Shown: one piece after another, positions 33,854-42,549 of the stretch | How positions within the stretch are numbered: position 1 is the stretch's first letter | How the letters are laid out: every line of letters starts with the position of its first letter | Assembly (NCBI GenBank): GCA_030611505.1 | Contig: JAUWPO010000003.1 | Span: 1 to 45,415 of the forward strand | Length of the DNA stretch: 45,415 nt | Source: Chloroflexota bacterium | GTDB lineage: Bacteria > Chloroflexota > Anaerolineae > Anaerolineales > UBA4823 | Reading direction: 5' to 3' | Notes under the pieces: generated by a model | The model's database searches: none | What the model was told of the DNA's origin: nothing | The model's input: only the letters and a program-made list of their open reading frames with translations | Program-made: the position numbers and the translations under genes

Positions 33854-35182
33854 ATGAAGGAACAGAAACGCTGGTACCAACGCTTAAGCGGCAATATCTC
33901 AAATTACACCTTCTGGTTTATTCCTGGCGTTGGTGTAAAACGCTGGATTATTGTAATCCTTTTTGGAACAACACTGATAGGGATAGGGCTTGCGGTTCTG
34001 ATATTAGAAGTTTACCGCACCGCCCCTGAGACATGGTGGCTGCCATTATTATCAGTAGCCTCCCTTCAGTCCCTGGTTCGACCACTCCGAGCAGTCATAT
34101 TTGGCGGATTGGGATTAGGCTTTATTATTATCGGCATACGCGAGTTAAATCGCTCACTGATGAAGCCATTTATCCATCCGGGGCGCGGGTTTGTCGACAC
34201 ACTGCGAACCCACCGGCAGAAAGAACGTGGACCTCGTGTTGTCGCAATTGGTGGGGGGCATGGACTGTCCACAATGCTGCGGGGCATGAAAGGATTTTCT
34301 CATAATATTACTGCAGTGGTAACAGTCGCAGATGATGGCGGATCTTCAGGTCGATTACGCCGTGATATGGGAATTTTACCTCCAGGAGACATTCGCAACT
34401 GTCTGGTTGCTCTTTCGAATGATGAAGCTCTCCTGGGAGAGCTCTTTCAATACCGCTTTCCAGATGGTAATTCCGGATTAGATGGACATTCTTTCGGCAA
34501 TCTATTTATCACTGCTCTGGCAGAGATAACGGGTAGTATTGAGGAAGCAGTAGCCGAGTCGGGAAGAGTCCTGGCGGTCTATGGGCGCGTATTACCTTCC
34601 ACGCTGAATAACGTGCAGTTGGTTGCTGATGTAATGCTCCCACATATGGTCAGCGAGCTTCGTATTGAAGGGGAAAGCCAGATTCCGAAAAGCAATGGCA
34701 AGGTCCGGAGAGTGTGGTTGGAGCCCAATAATCCTCCCGCTTTCCCTGAAGCGATAAAAGCAATCCTATCTGCTGATTTGATCCTAATTGGTCCGGGAAG
34801 TTTGTATACAAGTATCCTACCGAATTTGCTTGTACCCGATTTTTCAGAAGCGATTCGTGCCAGTAAGGCTCATACATTCTACATTTGCAATGTTGCCACT
34901 CAGCCAGGAGAGACTGATGGATTCACTTGCGGTGATCATATACATGCCATTGAAGAGCACGCGGATGAAGGTTTATTCGATATGGTGATAATCAATAATA
35001 ATAATGAGGGAAAACTGCCTCAGAACGTAGATTGGGTTGCTGCCGAACCGGAATTGGATCAAGAGTATGCCACATATAGCGCCGACATAATCGATACACT
35101 TCATCCATGGCGTCATGATTCGAAGAAATTGGCTCAAGTAATCATGGATTTATATCAAGATCGTACTGGTCCTTTGGTATAA
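33854..35182 (+). CDS. Membrane-anchored YvcK/CofD-like protein
   Basis: The C-terminal 320 residues are a YvcK-like domain: RVVAIGGGHGLSTMLRGMKGFSHNITAVVTVADDGGSSGRLRRDMGILPPGDIRNCLVALS and LILIGPGSLYTSILPNLLVPD. YvcK proteins bind UDP-sugars and influence carbon flux and cell-wall synthesis. Two N-terminal helices (WIIVILFGTTLIGIGLAVLILEVY, VIFGGLGLGFIIIGI) would anchor it to the membrane, which B. subtilis YvcK lacks. The ORF track starts at TTG 33815; ATG 33854 is equally possible and neither has a clear ribosome-binding site. It lies upstream of gap-pgk-tpiA. Confidence 0.88.
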   Translation: MKEQKRWYQRLSGNISNYTFWFIPGVGVKRWIIVILFGTTLIGIGLAVLILEVYRTAPETWWLPLLSVASLQSLVRPLRAVIFGGLGLGFIIIGIRELNRSLMKPFIHPGRGFVDTLRTHRQKERGPRVVAIGGGHGLSTMLRGMKGFSHNITAVVTVADDGGSSGRLRRDMGILPPGDIRNCLVALSNDEALLGELFQYRFPDGNSGLDGHSFGNLFITALAEITGSIEEAVAESGRVLAVYGRVLPSTLNNVQLVADVMLPHMVSELRIEGESQIPKSNGKVRRVWLEPNNPPAFPEAIKAILSADLILIGPGSLYTSILPNLLVPDFSEAIRASKAHTFYICNVATQPGETDGFTCGDHIHAIEEHADEGLFDMVIINNNNEGKLPQNVDWVAAEPELDQEYATYSADIIDTLHPWRHDSKKLAQVIMDLYQDRTGPLV

Positions 35183-35214
35183 TAAGTAGTCGGGAACCTA
35201 ATAAATTCCAGATA

Positions 35215-35244
35215 AAACTTTAAACCGCAGTTTATACAAAGTTT
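35215..35244 (+). terminator. AT-rich hairpin between the yvcK-like gene and gap
   Basis: AAACTTT-AAAC-CGCA-GTTT-ATAC-AAAGTTT folds as an 11-bp stem with a 4-base bulge and a CGCA loop. It starts about 33 bases after the yvcK-like stop and ends about 72 bases before the gap ATG. No long T run follows, so it is a weak terminator at best or a leader element of gap. Confidence 0.35.
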
Positions 35245-35315
35245 ATTCATGTATATTAAAAGAGTAGTTTCGAACTGACGATAATCAAACTAACAAGTGT
35301 TTAACGGAGGTATTC

Positions 35316-36338
35316 ATGACAGTAAAAGTAGGTATTAACGGGTTCGGTCGCATTGGACGGCAGGTGTTAAAAGCGATTCAGGATGAGTATCCTAAAGAGT
35401 TAGAAGTAGTTGCATTTAACGACATCGGTGATCTTAAAACGATGGCTCATTTGTTTAAATATGACTCTAACTATGGTATCTTTGAAGGTACCGTAGAAGT
35501 AGGGGATGGTGAACTGGTCGTAAATGGCAAATCGCTAAAAGCGTTCAGTGAAATGGACCCTGCGAATTTGCCCTGGAGCGACTTAGGTGTCGAGATTGTT
35601 GTGGAGGGCACCGGGTTCTTCCGCCAAAAAGAAGACGCCGAAAAACACATTACCGGAGGCGGTGCTAAGAAGGTCATAATCACCGCTCCTGGTAAGGGAG
35701 ATATTTTCACGGTAGTTTTAGGCGTCAATGATGACCAGTATGATCCTAAGAAGCACAATGTGATCTCTAATGCGTCATGTACTACCAACTGCCTAGCGCC
35801 CGCTGTAAAAGTGATCCATGATGAGTATAAGATCAAGCGCGGTTTTATGACGACGATCCATTCATATACGAATGATCAAAGGATACTTGACCTGCCTCAT
35901 AAAGATCTGCGGCGTGCCCGAGCAGCAGCATTGAGCATCATCCCAACCACAACAGGTGCTGCCAGTGCGTTAAAATTAGTTATCCCTGATCTTGCGGGCA
36001 AGGTGGATGGATATGCGTTGCGTGTACCCACTCCCACGGTTTCATTGGTTGATTTGACCGTTGAATTGGAAACCCCCACAACGACAGAAAGGCTGCATCA
36101 AGCATACCGGGATGCGGCTGCCGGTTCCATGAAGGGCATTCTTGATGCGGTTGATGAACCGCTGGTCAGCATGGATTATAAAGGCAATAGTTATAGCTCC
36201 TCCATTGACCTGCAGTTCACGACAGTGCTTGGAAGCGGGGAAGGGACACTTGTTAAGGTCGTTGCCTGGTATGACAACGAATGGGGTTATTCTGTACGCA
36301 CTGCGGATCTTGCTGCTATGATTGCGAAAGATCTTTAA
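35316..36338 (+). CDS. gap: Glyceraldehyde-3-phosphate dehydrogenase
   Basis: This is the glycolytic enzyme that oxidises glyceraldehyde-3-phosphate with NAD(P) and phosphate to 1,3-bisphosphoglycerate. Motifs are [17 protein letters not shown] for the cofactor, the catalytic Cys in [12 protein letters not shown], and DLTVELE and [15 protein letters not shown] near the end. The 340-residue length is normal. A good ribosome-binding site (ACGGAGGTATTC) precedes ATG 35316. It heads the cluster with pgk and tpiA. Confidence 0.97.
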   Translation: MTVKVGINGFGRIGRQVLKAIQDEYPKELEVVAFNDIGDLKTMAHLFKYDSNYGIFEGTVEVGDGELVVNGKSLKAFSEMDPANLPWSDLGVEIVVEGTGFFRQKEDAEKHITGGGAKKVIITAPGKGDIFTVVLGVNDDQYDPKKHNVISNASCTTNCLAPAVKVIHDEYKIKRGFMTTIHSYTNDQRILDLPHKDLRRARAAALSIIPTTTGAASALKLVIPDLAGKVDGYALRVPTPTVSLVDLTVELETPTTTERLHQAYRDAAAGSMKGILDAVDEPLVSMDYKGNSYSSSIDLQFTTVLGSGEGTLVKVVAWYDNEWGYSVRTADLAAMIAKDL

Positions 36339-36373
36339 TAAAGATATATAAAAGTGGAGAATTAGCTTTACTA

Positions 36374-36405
36374 AAAACGTGAAACGTGAGAGCGTTTCAC
36401 GTTTT
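36374..36405 (+). terminator. Perfect 13-bp hairpin between gap and pgk
   Basis: AAAACGTGAAACG and CGTTTCACGTTTT are exact reverse complements around a TGAGAG loop. The stem ends in TTTT and lies 36-67 bases after the gap stop, finishing 18 bases before the pgk ATG. It looks like a Rho-independent terminator read through in part, or an RNA processing or stabilising element that sets the gap:pgk ratio. It leaves the pgk ribosome-binding site (GGAGG, 36413-36417) free. Confidence 0.65.
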
Positions 36406-36423
36406 CAATGCGCGGAGGTAATC

Positions 36424-37599
36424 ATGTTTAGTAAAAAAACAATTACTGATGTGGATGTCAATAAAAAACGCGTCCTTGTGAGGGTGGACTTCAACGTACC
36501 CTTGAAGGGTGATGAAGTCGCCGATGATACCCGCATCCGAGCCGCATTACCAACGATCAATTACCTGTTGGAACATGACGCGGCTGTGATACTATGTTCT
36601 CATCTTGGCAGACCGAAAGGTAAACCGGACGTGGAGCTAACGCTCCGTCCAGTGGCTGAACACCTTGCTGAATTATTGGACGAACCGGTTGCCTTTGCTA
36701 GCGATTGCATAGGACCGGTCGCGGAAGAAGCTGCTCATGAATTGGGATTTGGTGAAGTGCTGGTTTTGGAAAACACCCGTTTTCATCCTGGAGAGAAGGG
36801 AAATGATCCAGAGATGGCGCGCCAACTTGCTTCACTGGCAGATCTGTATGTTATGGACGCGTTCGGTTCAGCACACCGCGCTCATGCATCCACTGAGGGT
36901 ATCTCTAATTACCTCCCGGCGGTTGCCGGCTTCCTGATGGAAAAGGAAATTCAATACCTCGGTCAGGTAATTTCAGATCCCCAAAAACCATTCATTGCCA
37001 TTTTGGGGGGCGCTAAAGTTAGCGATAAAATTGGTGTTATTCGCAATTTACTTGCAAAGACTGATTTTATACTCATTGGGGGCGGTATGGCAAATACTTT
37101 TTTCAAAGCACAAGGCTACCCGGTGGGTGATTCTCTGGTAGAAGATGAAGCATTGGATACAGCTCGCGAGCTCTTGCAGGTAGCAGGATCACGTTTACGC
37201 CTGCCAGTTGACGTAGTTATCGCCAAACGGTTTGACAACGATGCTGAATCGAAAGTAATAGCGATGGCTCCTGTACCAGAAGGATGGCGAATCTTGGATA
37301 TCGGTCCTGAAACAGTCGCCGCCTATGATAAGGTGCTGCATGATGCTAGGACCATTGTGTGGAATGGACCAATGGGTGTGTTTGAATTCCCAAAGTTCGC
37401 TATGGGGACTTTTGGTGTTGCTGAGGCGGTAGCGGAGAGTGAAGCGGCTTCTATTGTGGGTGGAGGTGATTCTGTGGCGGCGATCAACCAATCTGGTTTG
37501 CAGGACCGCATCACACACATCTCAACCGGTGGCGGAGCTTCGCTGGAAATGATGGAAGGTAAAGTTCTGCCGGGGATTGCTGCATTAGAGGACAAATAG
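36424..37599 (+). CDS. pgk: Phosphoglycerate kinase
   Basis: This enzyme converts 1,3-bisphosphoglycerate and ADP to 3-phosphoglycerate and ATP. Motifs are [64 protein letters not shown], and [18 protein letters not shown] with GGGDSVAAI at the end. The ORF track starts at GTG 36379, which lies in the upstream hairpin; GCGGAGGTAATC directly before ATG 36424 sets the start (391 residues). It is the second gene of the glycolytic set. Confidence 0.97.
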   Translation: MFSKKTITDVDVNKKRVLVRVDFNVPLKGDEVADDTRIRAALPTINYLLEHDAAVILCSHLGRPKGKPDVELTLRPVAEHLAELLDEPVAFASDCIGPVAEEAAHELGFGEVLVLENTRFHPGEKGNDPEMARQLASLADLYVMDAFGSAHRAHASTEGISNYLPAVAGFLMEKEIQYLGQVISDPQKPFIAILGGAKVSDKIGVIRNLLAKTDFILIGGGMANTFFKAQGYPVGDSLVEDEALDTARELLQVAGSRLRLPVDVVIAKRFDNDAESKVIAMAPVPEGWRILDIGPETVAAYDKVLHDARTIVWNGPMGVFEFPKFAMGTFGVAEAVAESEAASIVGGGDSVAAINQSGLQDRITHISTGGGASLEMMEGKVLPGIAALEDK

Positions 37600-37655
37600 C
37601 CGCCATTTATCTTCACTATGGAAAATGTGATTTAGAAAACAGAAAGAGGCTTATT

Positions 37656-38423
37656 ATGCGTAAACCATTTGTAGCTGGAAACTGGAAAATGAATAAAACA
37701 GTGGCAGAATCTCGTCATCTGGTTTCGGAATTGGTGCCAGGATTGCAAGCCATTGATGGTGTAGATAAAGTGCTTTGCCCGCCGTTTACCTCGTTGCTTG
37801 CTGTTGCAGCCTTGTTGGAGGGAACGGATATCGGATTAGGTGCCCAAAACATACATTGGGAAACCGCCGGGGCGTTCACAGGTGAGATCTCTCCCCCGAT
37901 GGTAGCCGAATATTGTCAATATGTGATCCTGGGACATTCAGAACGACGGGCGTATTTTGGGGAAACAGATGAAACAGTAAATCGAAAAATAAAGGCGGCA
38001 TTGGCACATGACCTGACACCTATCCTTTGTGTAGGTGAAACGCTTGAAGAGAATGAAGCAGAACGCACTAAGGAAGTGATATCGCGGCAAGTGCGAGAAG
38101 ATTTGTACGGATTGGAAGGAATGATCGAACCCGGGAATGAAAGTCCGCTAGTTATCGCTTATGAACCTATTTGGGCTATCGGCACGGGAATGGCGGCTAC
38201 TGCAGATGGAGCTGCCGCCGTTGTTTCTGATGTGATCCGTCCTACCTTGTCAGATTTATTTGGAGAAGCGTTCGCACAGACTGTGCGTGTTCTTTATGGT
38301 GGCTCCGTAAAAGGTGGCAATGCAGCCGAGTTCTTCAGCCAACCGGAAATTGATGGCGGGCTTATCGGTGGGGCATCTTTGAAAGTCGCTGATTTTATCG
38401 AGATCGTCCAAGCCGCCTCATAG
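37656..38423 (+). CDS. tpiA: Triosephosphate isomerase
   Basis: This enzyme interconverts dihydroxyacetone phosphate and glyceraldehyde-3-phosphate. All catalytic residues are visible: Lys in AGNWKMNK, His in VILGHSERRAYFGE, and Glu in VIAYEPIWAIGTG, with the phosphate-binding end LYGGSVKGGNAAEFF and GLIGGASLK. The 255-residue length is normal. It follows pgk by 56 bases and ends the glycolytic set before a terminator. Confidence 0.97.
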   Translation: MRKPFVAGNWKMNKTVAESRHLVSELVPGLQAIDGVDKVLCPPFTSLLAVAALLEGTDIGLGAQNIHWETAGAFTGEISPPMVAEYCQYVILGHSERRAYFGETDETVNRKIKAALAHDLTPILCVGETLEENEAERTKEVISRQVREDLYGLEGMIEPGNESPLVIAYEPIWAIGTGMAATADGAAAVVSDVIRPTLSDLFGEAFAQTVRVLYGGSVKGGNAAEFFSQPEIDGGLIGGASLKVADFIEIVQAAS

Positions 38424-38470
38424 GAGATATAGATTCCCATAAAACATTTTTGAACCTGGTACGTTAATTG

Positions 38471-38501
38471 TGGCTCTTGCCTATGTGCTGGAGCCATTTT
38501 T
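38471..38501 (+). terminator. Rho-independent terminator after tpiA
   Basis: TGGCTC...GAGCCA with an inner GC/GC pair, then TTTTT. It begins 47 bases after the tpiA stop and closes the glycolytic set. Confidence 0.75.
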
Positions 38502-38606
38502 GATATTTGATGTTGTTTATGGCTCGGGCAGTTCAAGATAATTTGACACCCACAATCAGTATGTGAACTTGAAAGAAGTGCATCGTCGGAGTAAACTATA
38601 TAATGA

Positions 38607-38615
38607 TGTTATAAT
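38607..38615 (+). promoter_or_regulatory. Extended -10 promoter of the polysaccharide locus
   Basis: TGTTATAAT is a full TG-n-TATAAT extended -10 element; a second TATAAT lies 11 bases upstream (38599-38604). Neither has a good -35. The start site would be about 60-80 bases before the NusG-like gene, giving a leader for the whole locus. Confidence 0.4.
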
Positions 38616-38699
38616 CCGCCCCCGTGATTATGGAGAAAGTATTTTTGATGGTTATGCAGTATTTCATGACAAGTTCCGATGGTGAGGCATAATAGGGAC

Positions 38700-39206
38700 A
38701 TGGCACATTGTTGGTTTGCGATGAAGAGTAAGCCGCGCAAAGAAGAAGTGGTATGGCGTCAGGTTATTGCGCACGGTTTTGAAGCTTATTTCCCACGTTT
38801 ACGTGTTCAACCTGTAAATCCACGTGCCCGGAAGTTGGTTCCCTATTTTCCGGGTTATTTGTTTGTATGCGCTGATCTTGAAGATGTTGGATTATCTGTA
38901 TTCAAATGGATGCCGCATACAGTGGGATTAGTAAGTTTTGGTGGTGAGCCAGCGATTGTACCAGACAATTTAATTCATAGCATTCGTAAGCGGGTTAGTG
39001 AGATCAACGCTGCCGGCGGTGAAGTTTTAGAAGCTCTACAGCCCGGTGATGAAATCCGAATTTCCGAAGGTCCCTTCCAAGGCTACGAGGCAATATTTGA
39101 TTCGCGTTTGCCCGGAACAGTGCGGGTTCGGGTATTGTTGGAGCTGTTGGGAAGCCAGCGTCGTGTACCTATAGAGATGGATGCTGCCCTTATTAAACCA
39201 AAATAA
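38700..39206 (+). CDS. NusG-family transcription elongation factor paralogue (RfaH/LoaP-like)
   Basis: Residues about 1-105 are a NusG N-terminal domain (HCWFAMKSKPRKEEVVWRQVIAHGFEAYFPRLR... YFPGYLFVCADL), which binds RNA polymerase. Residues about 115-160 are a KOW domain (LQPGDEIRISEGPFQGYEAIFDSRLPGTVRVRVLLELLG). Housekeeping nusG normally sits with secE and rplK. This copy stands alone ahead of sugar-nucleotide and glycosyltransferase genes, the usual place of RfaH, LoaP or UpxY-type factors that help polymerase through long polysaccharide operons. The ORF track starts at 38679; ATG 38700 (MAHCWFAMKSKP) fits the family better. Confidence 0.85.
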   Translation: MAHCWFAMKSKPRKEEVVWRQVIAHGFEAYFPRLRVQPVNPRARKLVPYFPGYLFVCADLEDVGLSVFKWMPHTVGLVSFGGEPAIVPDNLIHSIRKRVSEINAAGGEVLEALQPGDEIRISEGPFQGYEAIFDSRLPGTVRVRVLLELLGSQRRVPIEMDAALIKPK

Positions 39207-39235
39207 TCGTCAACTGAAGTTCTAGGAAAAGAATT

Positions 39236-40303
39236 ATGAAAAAAGCGCTTATCACTGGCATTACTGGTCAGGATGGTTCATATTTAGTTGAGCTGTTGTT
39301 ATCCAAAGGCTATGAAGTGCACGGTTTGATCCGCCGGGCAAGCACTTTTAATACTAAACGTATCGACCATATCTATAGGGATCCTCACAACGGAGAGGAT
39401 GTATTGTTGTATCTTCACTATGGGGATTTGGCCAATACGGGAAATTTGGTAGATCTGATCTACGAGATTAAACCGGATGAAGTTTATCATCTTGCAGCCC
39501 AAAGTCATGTGCGGGTGAGTTTTGACCTGCCCGAATATACGGGAGATATCACAGGCTTGGGGACTATTCGCATTCTGGAAGCCATCCGAAAAAGTGGGTT
39601 AAACGCCCGGTTTTATCAGGCATCATCGAGTGAGATGTATGGAAACGCCAGGCCACCCCAAAGCGAAACCACACAATTTGAACCGCAGAGCCCGTATGCG
39701 GCAGCCAAATTATACGCTTATTGGGTGACGCGTAACTACAGGCAGGGATATGGTATGTTCGCCTGCAACGGCATACTATTCAACCACGAATCACCCCGCC
39801 GCGGTGAAACCTTTGTTACCAGAAAGATAACCCGAGCCTTGGCTGCCATTCGCGCTGGTTTGCAGGATACGTTATATTTAGGAAACCTGGACGCCAAACG
39901 TGATTGGGGATATGCGCCCGATTACATTGCCGCGATGTGGAAAATGCTGCAGCATGATAAACCAAGTGATTTTGTGATTGGAACCGGAGAAGCCCATTCC
40001 GTGCGTGAATTCCTTGATGAGGCTTTTGGTTATGTGGGTTTGGATTGGCACGATTATGTAAAGATTGATCCCCGCTACTTCCGTCCCACTGAAGTTGATT
40101 ACCTGTTGGCTGATTCCAGCCAAGCTCGTGAAGTAATAAAGTGGGAGCCACGGATTTTCTTCAAGGACTTAGTTCACATCATGGTGGATGCCGATATGGA
40201 ATTGTTAGGTCTCGACTCGCCGGGAGAAGGTCAACAAGCTATAGAAACCCATCATGGCAGGTGGCATCGCTGGCAAGATCAGGTCGTAAGCATGGAAGGA
40301 TAA
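39236..40303 (+). CDS. gmd: GDP-mannose 4,6-dehydratase
   Basis: This is a short-chain dehydrogenase-type enzyme that turns GDP-D-mannose into GDP-4-keto-6-deoxymannose, the branch point to GDP-fucose and GDP-rhamnose. Marks are the cofactor loop [15 protein letters not shown], the [15 protein letters not shown] loop used in the tetramer, the catalytic SSSEMYG with Tyr/Lys in [28 protein letters not shown], and [21 protein letters not shown]. The length (355) is normal. It is followed after 4 bases by a diverged paralogue. Confidence 0.95.
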   Translation: MKKALITGITGQDGSYLVELLLSKGYEVHGLIRRASTFNTKRIDHIYRDPHNGEDVLLYLHYGDLANTGNLVDLIYEIKPDEVYHLAAQSHVRVSFDLPEYTGDITGLGTIRILEAIRKSGLNARFYQASSSEMYGNARPPQSETTQFEPQSPYAAAKLYAYWVTRNYRQGYGMFACNGILFNHESPRRGETFVTRKITRALAAIRAGLQDTLYLGNLDAKRDWGYAPDYIAAMWKMLQHDKPSDFVIGTGEAHSVREFLDEAFGYVGLDWHDYVKIDPRYFRPTEVDYLLADSSQAREVIKWEPRIFFKDLVHIMVDADMELLGLDSPGEGQQAIETHHGRWHRWQDQVVSMEG

Positions 40304-40307
40304 CGGT

Positions 40308-41273
40308 TTGGTAAAAGCGCTAATTTTGGGAATTAATGGCCAAGACGGTTCGTATTTGGGTGAACTTCTACTCGAGAGGGGTGTAGAAGTAGTAGGCTGG
40401 ATTCCCAGCAGCATCCCAGTCAATTTAGAGAACATCCAGCATATTATAAAGAGGATTCAGCTCGTTGAGGGATCCCTTTCCGATCAAGAAGCTATCAACG
40501 CATGTATAGAAGAACATCGTCCGGATGAAATCTACAATCTCGCCTCACCATCATCGCCTGCAGCATCCTGGGATTCAACAGTTGAAGTGGGAGATATAGC
40601 TGGATTAGGTGTCGCGCGCCTTCTCGAAGCTATCCGCGTTGTTCACCCCGCTGCTCATTATTACCAGGCTTCATCGAGTGAGTTATTTGGCAACCCCGTA
40701 GATGTACCGCAAAATGAAACGACTCCCTTCCAACCAAGGAATCCATATGGTATTGCCAAGCTCTACGCACACTGGCTAACCGTGAGATACCGTCAAGAGT
40801 ATGGTTTGTATGGAGTTTCGGGTATTCTATTCAACCACGAAAGTCCTAGAAGGGGTCTTCAATTTGTCACCCGTAAAATCACACATACGGCTGCGAAAAT
40901 CAAGCTAGGTCTTGAAAGCGAATTGCACCTGGGAAACCTGGATGCACGCCGCGATTGGGGGTTTGCTAGGGATTATACTGAAGCGATGTGGTTGATGATG
41001 CAGCAGGAAGCAGCGGGTGATTTTGTGATTGGAACCGCTGAAACTCATTCTGTGCGCGAGTTTTGTGAACTGGCCTTCGGTTTCCTGGACCTGGACTATC
41101 GAGATTACGTGGTTCAGGACCCTCAGTTCTACCGGCCCTTGGAGAAAAGGCAGTTAATTGCCGATTACAGTAAGGCATCCAAAAAACTTGGCTGGCATCC
41201 AAAAATGAAATTTGAAGAACTTGTCAAATTGATGGTGGATGCCGATTTAGATACTTTACAATCTAATAGATAA
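40308..41273 (+). CDS. GDP-mannose 4,6-dehydratase paralogue, shortened and diverged
   Basis: Clearly related to the preceding gene: [60 protein letters not shown] and LGNLDARRDWGFARDYTEAMW. The catalytic Ser/Glu/Tyr/Lys set is kept. What differs is the loop after the first helix: [15 protein letters not shown] in Gmd is replaced by IPSSIPVNLENIQHI, and the protein is 34 residues shorter. That loop helps bind cofactor across the tetramer in Gmd. It could be a second dehydratase, a partner subunit, or an enzyme for a later GDP-sugar step. The start is TTG 40308, 4 bases after gmd, so it is coupled. Confidence 0.85.
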   Translation: MVKALILGINGQDGSYLGELLLERGVEVVGWIPSSIPVNLENIQHIIKRIQLVEGSLSDQEAINACIEEHRPDEIYNLASPSSPAASWDSTVEVGDIAGLGVARLLEAIRVVHPAAHYYQASSSELFGNPVDVPQNETTPFQPRNPYGIAKLYAHWLTVRYRQEYGLYGVSGILFNHESPRRGLQFVTRKITHTAAKIKLGLESELHLGNLDARRDWGFARDYTEAMWLMMQQEAAGDFVIGTAETHSVREFCELAFGFLDLDYRDYVVQDPQFYRPLEKRQLIADYSKASKKLGWHPKMKFEELVKLMVDADLDTLQSNR

Positions 41274-41300
41274 ATCCATCAAATAAGAGATTGAGGTCTT

Positions 41301-42035
41301 TTGAATTCAGTAAATATCCTGGATGTCAATGTTTCCTGCCTTGATATTAATGGCATATTTGCATGTGTGAAAGAGTGGGTCGAGGGAGATCAGCGAAGGA
41401 CCATTCTGTATGTAAATGCCCACTGTTTAAATATTGCCAGTGAAGACACTTATTACCGCAGGTTACTAAATCAGGCGGACATCGTTTATGCAGATGGAAT
41501 CAGCGTGGTATGGAGCAGCAGTATTTTGGGCGGATGCAAATTGCAAAAGAATACGGGTGCCGATTGGATTGAGGATTTCTGCTATTTTGCAGAGCAGGAA
41601 TCGATTCGAATTTATATTTTAGCGGGAGGGGAAGGAGTTGCCCTGAAGGCTAAAGACAACTTGCTTAAAAGTTATCCGGCAATTAAAATTGTAGGGTACA
41701 GCGATGGCTATTTTAAAAACAAAAGTGAAGTCCAAGTCCAAAGTGAAATTGGAGTTTTATCGCCACAGGTCCTATTTGTTGGTATGGGTACACCCCACCA
41801 GGAAAGATGGATTTATGAACACCGGGAAGAGATTTCAGCTCCTGTGTGTTGGGGTGTGGGTGCTTTATTTGATTACGTTGCCGGTATTGAGTCCAGAGTA
41901 CCTCCCTGGATGGGCAGAGTAGGGTTGGAATGGTTCTACCGACTGATAGTTGATCCTGCTGGCAAGTGGGAGCGTTACATAATAGGAAATCCGCGTTTTG
42001 TGACGCGCATTATCCGGCAGAAATTGGGTATTTAA
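41301..42035 (+). CDS. WecG/TagA/CpsF family glycosyltransferase
   Basis: This GT26-family enzyme transfers a sugar from a UDP donor to a lipid-linked acceptor, as in teichoic-acid linkage or enterobacterial antigen synthesis. Marks are LYVNAHCLNIASEDTYYRRLLNQADIVYADGISVVW (with the catalytic-type Asp), GADWIEDFCYFAEQ, IYILAGGEGVALKAKDNLLKSYP, LFVGMGTPHQERWIYEHRE, and GVGALFDYVAGIESRVPPWMGRVGLEWFYRLIVDP. It starts at TTG 41301 with GAGG just upstream. The length (244) is normal. The donor and acceptor are unknown. Confidence 0.9.
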   Translation: MNSVNILDVNVSCLDINGIFACVKEWVEGDQRRTILYVNAHCLNIASEDTYYRRLLNQADIVYADGISVVWSSSILGGCKLQKNTGADWIEDFCYFAEQESIRIYILAGGEGVALKAKDNLLKSYPAIKIVGYSDGYFKNKSEVQVQSEIGVLSPQVLFVGMGTPHQERWIYEHREEISAPVCWGVGALFDYVAGIESRVPPWMGRVGLEWFYRLIVDPAGKWERYIIGNPRFVTRIIRQKLGI

Positions 42036-42069
42036 GTATGCGGTTCTTCTGAAAGGATATTGATTCGAG

Positions 42070-42549
42070 ATGAATTCTGTTCTTTTCATCTGCTCTGCCA
42101 ATGTATGCCGTTCTCCGATGGCTATGGGGCTGCTGCGCTCGATGGTCGAAGATTCAAGTGATCAGTGGAAGATCGAATCATCAGGAGTTTGGGATATGGG
42201 AGACCAACCGGCGGCATTAAATACCCAGTTGGTTTTGCAGGAACATGGTATCGATTTGAACGATCACGCATCGCGCACTGTTACAGGCATAATGCTCAGT
42301 GAGTTCAACCTGGTCCTGGTAATGGAAGACAATCACAAAGAGGTCTTAAAGTTGGCTTTCCCTGAATATACCGACCGGATTTATATGTTGAGCGAAATGG
42401 TGGGGGAAATTTTTGACATTGTTGATCCCATTGGAAGATCTTTGGCCGATTTTGAAGAAACTGCTCTTGAAATGGAGCGGATATTGACCGAAGGTTTTGA
42501 AAAGATAAGTATACTGGCTGCTGATAAGCCGATTATTTATGCCTCCTAA
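42070..42549 (+). CDS. Low-molecular-weight protein tyrosine phosphatase
   Basis: The N-terminal phosphate loop CSANVCRSPMA (Cys-x5-Arg-Ser) and the later DPIGRSLADFEETALEMERI with the general-acid Asp identify the family. In polysaccharide loci these enzymes (Wzb-like) dephosphorylate the tyrosine kinase that controls chain export; no such kinase is seen in this window, though the locus runs on. The 159-residue length is normal. Its end overlaps the next gene by 11 bases. Confidence 0.92.
   Translation: MNSVLFICSANVCRSPMAMGLLRSMVEDSSDQWKIESSGVWDMGDQPAALNTQLVLQEHGIDLNDHASRTVTGIMLSEFNLVLVMEDNHKEVLKLAFPEYTDRIYMLSEMVGEIFDIVDPIGRSLADFEETALEMERILTEGFEKISILAADKPIIYAS

Noticed and set aside
36379-36423. 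GTG start of pgk in the ORF track
   Set aside because: The extra codons lie in a perfect hairpin, and GGAGG sits just before ATG 36424, where Pgk sequence begins.
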